Shown: positions 26,421 through 34,305 of the stretch, piece after piece
How the letters are laid out: each line of letters begins with the position of its first letter
Numbering within the stretch: position 1 is the stretch's first letter
Assembly: GCF_028421645.1 (NCBI RefSeq)
Contig: NZ_CP116887.1
Location: forward strand, 3,970,001 to 4,034,000
Source: Aneurinibacillus sp. Ricciae_BoGa-3
GTDB lineage: Bacteria; Bacillota; Bacilli; Aneurinibacillales; Aneurinibacillaceae
DNA: 64,000 nt
Direction of reading: 5' to 3'
The notes under the pieces: generated by a model
What the model was told of the DNA's origin: nothing
The model's database searches: none
The model's input: only the letters and a program-made list of their open reading frames with translations
Made by a program: the position numbers and the translations under genes

Positions 26421-28007
26421 TTAAGGCAGCGTGATCGTATTCACATCCGGGGCGGGTTTGTTTTGATGCGTGTTCCCAGCAGAAGCAGATGGGACGCTGG
26501 ATGAGGCCGTTCTTGTACCAGGAGCCTGTTGTTGTCCGTCCCCTGGAATAGTTGCGCCCGGTGGCTGCTGTTGTCCGCTTGCTGGAGTGGTACCAGGTGC
26601 AACTGCCGGACTTGATGAAACTTCCTGCTGATTCGGACCGGTTGGGGTAATCACATTGGCCTGCGGACCGGAAGAGACCACATAAGGTAGAGGCTTGTAG
26701 TAATCATCAGAAAGCAGTTCTTTTTTCACTTTTCCGTCGCTTGCGACCCATGTGGTGTAAATTTTAACCCGGGTGCCATCCTCACCAAACTGAATGAGCT
26801 TTTGCTGCCCAGGGCTCAGGGTCGGATCATCCCGCACAATAGTTCCGGGTGGAATCTGCTCCTGGGTACCCACAACCATATTTACAGCTTCATTTCCGGA
26901 TCTGTCCCCGAACAAAGCCACACGAAGCTGATTGCCATGTATTTCAGCATCCATATAAACCGGTTCATGCCCCTGATTGGAAAACCGCAAATCCATGTCG
27001 TTTCCATCCGTGAACGCTTCGAAACCGGCTGGTACATAACCTACGGGGCGCACTGCTGGATAGCGTTCAATGATGGTCAGGTGACTTTTGACCGCACCAA
27101 TGTAGAACAGCGATGCCACCTCTGTCGCGGCGGCCATTCGGCTATTCATTTTGCCTTCCACAGATATGGCCATCGGAAAAGAACGATTTCTTATGTAAGG
27201 TGCTGCCGCGGCATTAAAGGAAAAAGTTTGATTGGGCAGCAATATTTTTCCATTTAGGAGATTGACGACCTCCTGCAGGTCGGCCAGGGTGACCGGCGCA
27301 GTTATCTGAGCCGTCTGCTCCGCCAGCATAAAACGGACATTACTAAGCATTTTTTTCGTTATGGTTGGGTAATCGGCATTTACAACAAGTGGCACCTGCA
27401 GATTTCTTTGATACGTTCTCAATTCTGTGTCCACTGCGGCCATCGTTTTACTAAGGTCTACACGGTAGCCTGGCGTTTCCGAGACAAGTGTTATTCTGGC
27501 ATCCTGCACCCTACCCGTGGCGGGTGCTGCCGGCCTATTCACATTTTGGCTGATCATATCGAGTTGCGTTTTTAAATTGTCCGCATTATAGGCCACTTTT
27601 AAAGGAACATCTGCAGAGGGCGAATGCCCTCCCCATCCCGCCACCCATCCGCGTATTCCGCTCATTTCCATGGATATCTGCTTCGCTTGGTTTAGCGTCC
27701 CGGCTATATCATACGTGATGTTCATAGACCTCTTATATAATGGATAGGATCGACCCTCAAAAGTTACCTGCAGAGTGGATGCGCGTATTTTAGTGGTGAG
27801 GGTGAGCAGCTTGTCTTCTGCTTCCGTTTCCGTGAGCCCCCCGATCCGGATACCCGCAACCGTCATATCTTGATAAAAAGGGGATTTACTGTATTGTCCC
27901 TGCCAGCCGCCGGAAAGGAAAAGTGCGATCATCGTGAAGACTAGCATTTGTAAGAAAATTACAGCTACGACTGATGAAAAACGATTGACGTGCATACGCA
28001 GAAACAT
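26421..28007 (-). CDS. VanW-like / G5-domain membrane-anchored wall protein
   Basis: A 528-residue exported protein with one N-terminal membrane segment (about 12-32). Then a YoaR-type substrate-recognition domain (GIRIGGLTETEAEDKLL), a VanW domain (LLPNQTFSFNAAAAPYI ... LTIIERYPAVRPVGYVPAGFEAF), and a G5-like beta domain (about 400-450). The Pro/Gln/Ser/Thr-rich tail of about 75 residues is low-complexity. The GGGICQ-type motif usual in VanW domains is replaced by a SRMAAATEVASLF segment. It lies between the acidic membrane gene and pilB, so a role in letting pili cross or anchor to the wall is plausible but inferred. Confidence 0.75.
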   Translation of the reverse strand: MFLRMHVNRFSSVVAVIFLQMLVFTMIALFLSGGWQGQYSKSPFYQDMTVAGIRIGGLTETEAEDKLLTLTTKIRASTLQVTFEGRSYPLYKRSMNITYDIAGTLNQAKQISMEMSGIRGWVAGWGGHSPSADVPLKVAYNADNLKTQLDMISQNVNRPAAPATGRVQDARITLVSETPGYRVDLSKTMAAVDTELRTYQRNLQVPLVVNADYPTITKKMLSNVRFMLAEQTAQITAPVTLADLQEVVNLLNGKILLPNQTFSFNAAAAPYIRNRSFPMAISVEGKMNSRMAAATEVASLFYIGAVKSHLTIIERYPAVRPVGYVPAGFEAFTDGNDMDLRFSNQGHEPVYMDAEIHGNQLRVALFGDRSGNEAVNMVVGTQEQIPPGTIVRDDPTLSPGQQKLIQFGEDGTRVKIYTTWVASDGKVKKELLSDDYYKPLPYVVSSGPQANVITPTGPNQQEVSSSPAVAPGTTPASGQQQPPGATIPGDGQQQAPGTRTASSSVPSASAGNTHQNKPAPDVNTITLP

Positions 28008-28013
28008 GGCGAC

Positions 28014-28976
28014 TCACCTCCTTATATCATTCTTATCTGTATCAATTAACCCTTCCTCTTCCAGAACTTCCTCCAGGTAAGCATAATAGGCTTTCTCTTC
28101 TTCCTGATCATCCTGTAATTCTGCAAGTTTCTTATGTTGTTCATGTGTAACCGGTAGTTGCTGGGCTTGTGCACCTGTAACAGTTAGTTGCTCGGGTTTT
28201 TCTTTTGCAGCAGCTTCTTCATTGGGATAGGGGGGAATGTTTTCCCCCTCAAACCTGAATTCAGCGAGAGAATCCAAGTTTGACACAGGTTCATCATCAA
28301 TCCGTTCATTCTCCACTATCTCTGTATCTATCATTTCATCATGATCAATAAAGCTGTAAGGCAACGCTGCAGCTGGGGTGCTTTTCGTCTCTTCTTCATC
28401 CCATTTAAGAGATTTCAACTCTTGATCGGATGCGAATGCCAATAATTCGTCCGTCTCACCCACCTCTGTTACCGGTATTCGCTGCTTATCACCCAGCGTA
28501 TGTTCTGGAACATGTGATTCATCAAGAGGAATTTTTTCTTTTGTTAAAACTTCATGGTGGATCTCAGTCGGTTGGTTAACCTGTATACTCTCAGTTGAAG
28601 AGATTGTTTTAACCGGTTGGAATTCTTCCTCTCTAATTGAACTCTCTTCCTCATCAAAGGTTTCGGTATAGGAGGGCAATGTTTGGATATCTGTCACAAA
28701 ATCTTCTTCCCAGGTTTGTGCCTTTCTCTCCTCCCGCAGCGTATAAAAGACATAAAAGGCTGACAGTCCGACGGATAAACACGCCAGCAGGGCAACCGTG
28801 AACCACGGGCCAAATAAAATCGACAAAAAAGGCGCAACGGCCCCGAAGAGAGCCGAAGTAAGAAATAAATAACGTAAGGAATTCTGCTCAAGAATTCTCT
28901 TGCGAAATAAGACAAAAAGCAGTAACGTGAGAAAAAAATAGGTAAGAAAGTATACCAGCAAGCTAGAAGTATTCAT
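28014..28976 (-). CDS. Acidic-tailed three-helix membrane protein of unknown function
   Basis: A 320-residue protein I do not recognise. The first 85 residues form three hydrophobic segments (about 4-24, 36-57, 59-80). The remaining 235 residues are soluble, very rich in Glu/Asp and probably disordered, ending ESHVPEHT, DEEETKS and EEVLEEEGLID stretches. The ATG at 28976 has AAAGGATGG upstream, better than the ATG at 28985. It is the first minus-strand gene of the pilus block, divergent from the adhesin operon, with the VanW-like gene six bases downstream. A cytosolic scaffold role in pilus assembly is possible but unproven. Confidence 0.6.
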   Translation of the reverse strand: MNTSSLLVYFLTYFFLTLLLFVLFRKRILEQNSLRYLFLTSALFGAVAPFLSILFGPWFTVALLACLSVGLSAFYVFYTLREERKAQTWEEDFVTDIQTLPSYTETFDEEESSIREEEFQPVKTISSTESIQVNQPTEIHHEVLTKEKIPLDESHVPEHTLGDKQRIPVTEVGETDELLAFASDQELKSLKWDEEETKSTPAAALPYSFIDHDEMIDTEIVENERIDDEPVSNLDSLAEFRFEGENIPPYPNEEAAAKEKPEQLTVTGAQAQQLPVTHEQHKKLAELQDDQEEEKAYYAYLEEVLEEEGLIDTDKNDIRR

Positions 28977-29156
28977 AAAAACCATCCTTTTGGATGAACA
29001 TTGTCATTTTTCCTATGTTCATGCTATCGTAAAACCTTTTTTTCACAAACAACATGATAATATCTACTAAACAGAATACTGAATTGGTAGTAATAAATCT
29101 AGCTAGACAAACGGACCTTACGTTAAATTATTTATAAAATATTAAGGGGATCCTGT

Positions 29157-30485
29157 ATGACAAATAAGAAAGAAAGGATACGGAACATGCTTCAAAACGA
29201 AAAAGGGAGTGGCGGGTTATTATTAATTGTACTATTCTTTTTTATTTTGATTGCCATCTTTTCAATCCCGTTATTCAGTATGACCGTAAACAGGCAGTCA
29301 TACGATAGAGAAATTATTAATGAAAAAAGAGCGAATGCGGTAGCGGTTGGTGGCATGGAAAGCTTTATTAAATATTTAAATAGTAAACCGACAGGCACAA
29401 GCCGGCAAGCTTACTTTAATTCATACCCGGGATGGGGGCCAAAAACCATCCTTTTACCAGAAGGCGATAAAATCATTTATAACTTAACAAATTCAAGGTC
29501 TGATGATCCAAACAAATATATGGTGACCATGACGGCTACTGCAGGCACCAATAAAACCGTTACCAAATCTTTAAAATATATTATCACGGTTAACGACAAC
29601 TCTCAGATTATTGATCCGACAACAAATCCCACTAAAATTGATAAGGGTACGGTATATGTTGGCGGATCCTATCTTGGTAATTCCCCAAACCCAAATTCAA
29701 CGATTAAACAGGCGATTGGAAATTCTATTATTAATTTATCTAATTCAATTAATACTCAAATTAACACCTATGCTAGTCAGGCACAACCATGTATGAATTA
29801 TAACGACATAATAAATATAATCAATAATAGTACAAATAACCCTGTTATTATTGAAGCTGGTGATTTGACTTTAAACGGAGGCAACTACAATTTTGTAAGT
29901 CCAAGAGGTAACCAAGTTGTTCTAATTGTAAAAAGTTTAACAGCGAATAATGACTTATCCATTAAAATGGATAACGGAACTTTAATTGTACGGAATAATA
30001 TTAACGCTAATAATTCTTTTAATTTTAATAGTGGATTATCTTCATCTCAAATAAATAACAGTAACCTATGGATTCAAGGTTCAGCTGTTTTCAACAACAA
30101 CACAAATATCTATGCCGGGCAAACGCTATATGCTGGAAGTATTACCGCCAATAACAAAGCTACGCTGTCAGCAACTAGCGTTGCCATTCGTGACGCCTTA
30201 AACCTAAACAATCAATTGACTTTGAATGCTAGTAAAGATATAGAATGTGGCTCAATCACAGCTAACAACCAGGCAACTATAAATTGTTCCACAGGTGATT
30301 TGTTTGTAAGAGATAATTTATCAGCAAACAATCAGATAACATTAAACACAGGAGGTTATATTGCAGTAGGGGGCAATATAACTCTTAAGAACAATATGAA
30401 TATTACTACTGGCGGCGACGTTAACAGCAGTACAACTGGAGGAGGTGGAGGTAGTGGGGCGCCTTGGAATCCTACTAGGCAATAA
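29157..30485 (+). CDS. PilX-like prepilin-associated adhesin candidate
   Basis: A 442-residue exported protein. Its N-terminus (QNEKGSGGLLLIVLFFFILI) resembles the membrane anchor of PilX-type minor pilins and lacks Glu5. After a pilin-like region come beta-solenoid-type repeats of about 20 residues (SITANNQATINCS, LSANNQITLNTGG, ITLKNNMNITTGG), rich in Asn, Thr and Ile, and a Gly-rich C-terminal end. The coding sequence is visibly more AT-rich than the surrounding genes. It starts a plus-strand operon with two minor prepilin genes. A tip adhesin or surface filament protein is the likely role. AAGGGGAT precedes the ATG. Confidence 0.7.
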   Translation: MTNKKERIRNMLQNEKGSGGLLLIVLFFFILIAIFSIPLFSMTVNRQSYDREIINEKRANAVAVGGMESFIKYLNSKPTGTSRQAYFNSYPGWGPKTILLPEGDKIIYNLTNSRSDDPNKYMVTMTATAGTNKTVTKSLKYIITVNDNSQIIDPTTNPTKIDKGTVYVGGSYLGNSPNPNSTIKQAIGNSIINLSNSINTQINTYASQAQPCMNYNDIINIINNSTNNPVIIEAGDLTLNGGNYNFVSPRGNQVVLIVKSLTANNDLSIKMDNGTLIVRNNINANNSFNFNSGLSSSQINNSNLWIQGSAVFNNNTNIYAGQTLYAGSITANNKATLSATSVAIRDALNLNNQLTLNASKDIECGSITANNQATINCSTGDLFVRDNLSANNQITLNTGGYIAVGGNITLKNNMNITTGGDVNSSTTGGGGGSGAPWNPTRQ

Positions 30486-30498
30486 AATAAGGAAAACA

Positions 30499-30900
30499 GT
30501 GTTGTATAGAAACCAAAGAGGATTTTCGTTAATAGAAATTTTAAGTTCAATTGTGATACTAAGTATTGTGGTACTCATTTTCAGCAATTTCTCAGGTTCC
30601 ATGTTATTAAGTACTATAAAAAGTGATGACCAAACACAAGCGATACTTAAAACAGATGGTGTTTTAAATCAATTGAGAAATTCTACTAATCTTGCGAATG
30701 ATATAGCTGAAATTAATAACGCCAACTATGCAGGCCAAAAATTTGCAATAACCGTGAATAAACAATCTATCACTTCAAGTTCCACAATTGCGTTTCCAGC
30801 CCCTTCACCTGTGAGGAAAAATCACCTTTCTTCATCCACAGTTGTTGTTGACGGAAGTGTGCCATGTATTATTGCAGTAACGGTTTCGTGGGGGAGCTAG
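30499..30900 (+). CDS. Minor type IV prepilin (first)
   Basis: A 133-residue prepilin with a short leader ending RNQRG and mature N-terminus FSLIEILSSIVILSIVVLIF (Glu5 present). It starts at GTG 30499 with AAGGAAAA upstream; a longer frame inside the preceding gene is not needed. The C-terminal head is small. It is likely a minor subunit (PilV/FimT-like) that primes fibre assembly. The third gene starts three bases after its stop codon. Confidence 0.82.
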   Translation: MLYRNQRGFSLIEILSSIVILSIVVLIFSNFSGSMLLSTIKSDDQTQAILKTDGVLNQLRNSTNLANDIAEINNANYAGQKFAITVNKQSITSSSTIAFPAPSPVRKNHLSSSTVVVDGSVPCIIAVTVSWGS

Positions 30901-30902
30901 AT

Positions 30903-31475
30903 ATGAGAAATGAGAAAGGATTAACCTTACTTGAATTATTGTTGGCCACTGCCATTAGCTCCATCTTTATATTTATAGTGTTTTCGCTATTTAACACGAT
31001 TAATCTTGAATTCAATTCTTCATCACAGCGCTACGGGGATGATATCCAGTACAGAATGGTCGCTTCTGCCTTAACCACTAATATGAGTGATGTTATAAAA
31101 GTTGCAGTTGCTAGTCCACCTAGCACGTCCTTCAAAAATAAAGAGTTACGATTTCAAGTATACGACAACTCAGGCAATCCGATTTGGAAAACTCTCTATT
31201 TTAATTCCATCAATCATACGCTATTGATTTACAACTTTAGTGGAAATTCAGCAGACCAAATAGCTAGCCCACCAAATTCCACTTATACAAATGGAATCCC
31301 AATTGCCACCAACGTTTCAGATGTAGGATTTAATCAGACAGCGCCAAGTCTTGTACAGTTAACCATTACATTTGATTATAAAATCGTTGGTTTATCTGGA
31401 GAAAGAAAAAGTATGTCTCCGGCAAAAACACTAGTTACTACAATAAAGGTCTTAAATGATCAAACTAGCAATTAA
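30903..31475 (+). CDS. Minor type IV prepilin (second, PilW-like)
   Basis: A 190-residue prepilin with leader MRNEKG and mature LTLLELLLATAISSIFIFIV (Glu5 present). The globular head has a typical PilW/GspJ size. The start at 30903 follows GGGGGAG, with only three bases after the previous stop, so the two minor pilins are co-translated. It shares the AT-rich composition of the two genes before it. Confidence 0.85.
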   Translation: MRNEKGLTLLELLLATAISSIFIFIVFSLFNTINLEFNSSSQRYGDDIQYRMVASALTTNMSDVIKVAVASPPSTSFKNKELRFQVYDNSGNPIWKTLYFNSINHTLLIYNFSGNSADQIASPPNSTYTNGIPIATNVSDVGFNQTAPSLVQLTITFDYKIVGLSGERKSMSPAKTLVTTIKVLNDQTSN

Positions 31476-31492
31476 TTTTATGTAAACGGACA

Positions 31493-31530
31493 AAGCCCCC
31501 TCATTTCACAGTTGTGAATTAAGGGGGCTT
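31493..31530. terminator. Bidirectional terminator between minor pilins and murC
   Basis: AAGCCCCC / GGGGGCTT with an inner TTCAC/GTGAA stem, in the 74-bp gap between convergent genes. T-rich tracts lie on both sides. Confidence 0.85.
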
Positions 31531-31549
31531 CTGCCTTTTGCCTGCTGTT

Positions 31550-32956
31550 CTATTTTTCTCTTAATTTCTCAACCAGCTTCTCCGCAACCTTCCAAATGTC
31601 ACCGGCGCCCATCGTGAGCACGAGGTCACCCGGTTTCACGTTCGGTTCCAGGTAAGCCAGCACATCTTCCTTTGTCGAAAGGTAGCGCGCATTCGGATTG
31701 CTATTCTGTTTGATCAGCTCAACAAGTTTGTCCGCACTGATTCCCTCAATCTGCTTATCGTTGGCCGGCGAGTAGATATCCACGATGATCACTTCATCGG
31801 CTTCCTTGAAAGCACGGCTGAAGTCATCGAGCAGGAAGAACGTCCGCGTATAACGCTGCGGCTGGAAGATCGCGATAGTCCGCCTATTGGTGGAGCGGGC
31901 CGCGCTAAGCGTCGCTTCTATTTCGGTTGGATGGTGGGCATAGTCGTCCACAACGAGTATATCGTTAACTTCCCCGATCACCTGGAAGCGGCGTTTGGCA
32001 CCGTGAAAGTTTTTAATGGCCTCCACGATAGCATCAAAGGTAAGCCCCGCCTTCAAACACACAGCCGTAGTGGCGAGCGCGTTGTATACATTATGGATGC
32101 CGGGTACTGACAGCGTCATGCGGCCCAGCTTACCGCCTTTGTACACCACATCAAAGGATATGGTCCTATCCCCCGGCTCGATGTTTTCCGCACGATAATC
32201 GGGTGTTCCATTAAGCCCATAGGTTACAATGGAAACTTCCTTTTTTATCTCTTTGAGCATTTCCTGAAGATACTTATCGTCGCTGCATATTACAGCCGTT
32301 CCGCCATCTGTAACCTGGGACAGAAATTGGCGGTACGCATTCTTCAGGTTTTCAAAGTCCCCGTCGTAATTTTCCAGGTGGTCCGGCTCAATGTTGGTAA
32401 CAACCGCAATATGCGGATAATACTCCAGGAACGTTCCATCGCTTTCATCGGCTTCAGCTACAACATATTCGCCTGTACCCGCTCTAGCGTTACTGCCGAC
32501 GTCCATAATTTCGCCGCCGATAATATAAGTCGGGTCAGTCCCCGCCTTCTCCATTACGAGTGAAATCATTGAGGAAGTCGTTGTTTTCCCATGGGCTCCC
32601 GCCACCGCAACCCCTTTCTTTGCGTTCAGGATGCGGGCGAGCATTTGGGAGCGGTGGATCAGCGGGATCGCCTGTTTCTTAGCCGCTGCCAGCTCCACGT
32701 TATTACTCGGGATATCAGTTGAATAGACGACTAATTCTGCTCCCTTGACATTGTCAGCATGGTGGCCGATGAACACTTGAGCACCTTTTTTGCTGAGTTT
32801 TTCCGTCAATTCTTTCTGCGCAACATCGGAGCCGGTCACCTGGTATCCCATATCCAGCATAACCCTGGCAATCGCACTCATGCCATAGCCGCCAATGCCG
32901 ATAAAATGAACATGCTGCCTTTCCTGTTCTGGTTGGTTTGAAATCGATGTGTTCAT
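31550..32956 (-). CDS. murC: UDP-N-acetylmuramate--L-alanine ligase MurC
   Basis: A 468-residue ATP-dependent ligase that adds L-Ala to UDP-MurNAc in peptidoglycan precursor synthesis. The N-terminal Rossmann loop is HFIGIGGYGMSAIA, the ATP loop is GAHGKTTTSSM, and the Mur C-terminal domain has DDYAHHPTEIEATL. The ATG at 32956 lies one base after the folC stop; an in-frame GTG at 32965 overlaps folC. It ends at the bidirectional terminator. In B. subtilis murC lies elsewhere, so its place after valS-folC is a lineage trait. Confidence 0.97.
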   Translation of the reverse strand: MNTSISNQPEQERQHVHFIGIGGYGMSAIARVMLDMGYQVTGSDVAQKELTEKLSKKGAQVFIGHHADNVKGAELVVYSTDIPSNNVELAAAKKQAIPLIHRSQMLARILNAKKGVAVAGAHGKTTTSSMISLVMEKAGTDPTYIIGGEIMDVGSNARAGTGEYVVAEADESDGTFLEYYPHIAVVTNIEPDHLENYDGDFENLKNAYRQFLSQVTDGGTAVICSDDKYLQEMLKEIKKEVSIVTYGLNGTPDYRAENIEPGDRTISFDVVYKGGKLGRMTLSVPGIHNVYNALATTAVCLKAGLTFDAIVEAIKNFHGAKRRFQVIGEVNDILVVDDYAHHPTEIEATLSAARSTNRRTIAIFQPQRYTRTFFLLDDFSRAFKEADEVIIVDIYSPANDKQIEGISADKLVELIKQNSNPNARYLSTKEDVLAYLEPNVKPGDLVLTMGAGDIWKVAEKLVEKLREK

Positions 32957-32957
32957 C

Positions 32958-34298
32958 TTATTCACCAGCTTTCTTATACTTTTCTTGCCACTCTTTTCTT
33001 ACATCTGCAATAAAATAAAGCGAACCCGTCGCGAGAAGCAGTGATTCCGATTCTGATGTATGTACAATAGCATGCAAAGCTTCCTTCCAGTCAGCAAACG
33101 CATGCACCTTATCACTATCCAAATGTTTTCGGAACAGGCCTGCGATTTTCTCGGGTGATTCTGCCCGCGGGCTGTCTATCCGGGTAACCCATACTTCGCT
33201 GCATATTGGTGCAAGAATCTCTATCATTTGCTCATACTGCTTATCAGCCAGTACACCGAAAAGAAGAGATACTCTGCGTTCGGGATAATACTCCTCAATC
33301 GTTTGGCGAAGCATACGAGTTCCGGCAACATTATGCGCGCCGTCGAGAATCATAACGGGTGCATCACTTATCTTCTCAAATCTGCCCGGCCAGGCTGTTT
33401 CAAGCAGGCCCTCGCGGATGTGTTGCTCATTGACATACATGGCATAGTACTGGTTTAACACCTGCAGCGTCATTAATGCCACACCCGCATTCTCAACCTG
33501 ATGCTGGCCAGCCATATTCATCCTGCAATCTTGCAGTGATCCAAACAGCCCTTGAAAATCAAAGCTTTCCCTTGGGGGATCGCTCTGCTTGCCGTTGCGA
33601 TTTACCTGGTATTCGCGGTTTGGACGATAGATCGCGGCGCGCTTCTGTTTGGCCGTCTCTTCGATAACCTGCAGAGCTTGCGGATCGCGTACGCCTGTTA
33701 TAACCGGCACGCCGCTTTTAATAATTCCCGCTTTCTCAGCTGCAATTAAGGGGATGGTATCCCCCAGTATGTTCATGTGATCGAGGCCAATGCTCGTAAT
33801 GACCGAAGCAATTGGGTTGACGATATTGGTAGAATCCAGCCTGCCGCCAAGTCCCGCTTCCCAGATGACAACATCCGGGAAGGTGACGGTAGCGAAGTAC
33901 AGGATAGCAAGTGCCGTTACAACCTCGAACTCTGTAGGGGCACCTGCCTCCATATTATTCATTTCTTCAACGATCGGACGAATCCTCTGGGTGAGCAAGG
34001 TTAAATCTTCATGAGAAATAGGCTCCCCATTATACTGTATGCGTGAATAAAACGATTCAATATAAGGAGACATAAAAAATCCAACATGGTGGCCGGCTTT
34101 CATCAGAATGTGATTGAGGAAAGCCGACGTCGACCCTTTTCCATTGGTCCCGGCTATATGGATAAATTTTAACCGCCTCTCCGGGTGGCCGAGCCGTTCC
34201 ATCATATATTCCATGCGTTCCAAACCTGGCCGAATATCGGCTTTTTCAAGGCTGTTTAGCCAGGCCAGCGCATCTGTTAAGTTATGTTCGGAATTCAA
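32958..34298 (-). CDS. folC: Folylpolyglutamate/dihydrofolate synthase FolC
   Basis: A 446-residue Mur-ligase-family enzyme that adds glutamate to (dihydro)folates. The ATP loop is HIAGTNGKGSTSAFL (about 47-61), and the omega-type and C-terminal domains contain VSLLFGVLADKQYEQM. The start is TTG at 34298 with AAAGGATGAG upstream, seven bases after the valS stop, in the conserved valS-folC pair. Confidence 0.96.
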   Translation of the reverse strand: MNSEHNLTDALAWLNSLEKADIRPGLERMEYMMERLGHPERRLKFIHIAGTNGKGSTSAFLNHILMKAGHHVGFFMSPYIESFYSRIQYNGEPISHEDLTLLTQRIRPIVEEMNNMEAGAPTEFEVVTALAILYFATVTFPDVVIWEAGLGGRLDSTNIVNPIASVITSIGLDHMNILGDTIPLIAAEKAGIIKSGVPVITGVRDPQALQVIEETAKQKRAAIYRPNREYQVNRNGKQSDPPRESFDFQGLFGSLQDCRMNMAGQHQVENAGVALMTLQVLNQYYAMYVNEQHIREGLLETAWPGRFEKISDAPVMILDGAHNVAGTRMLRQTIEEYYPERRVSLLFGVLADKQYEQMIEILAPICSEVWVTRIDSPRAESPEKIAGLFRKHLDSDKVHAFADWKEALHAIVHTSESESLLLATGSLYFIADVRKEWQEKYKKAGE

Positions 34299-34305
34299 CG
34301 TGATC

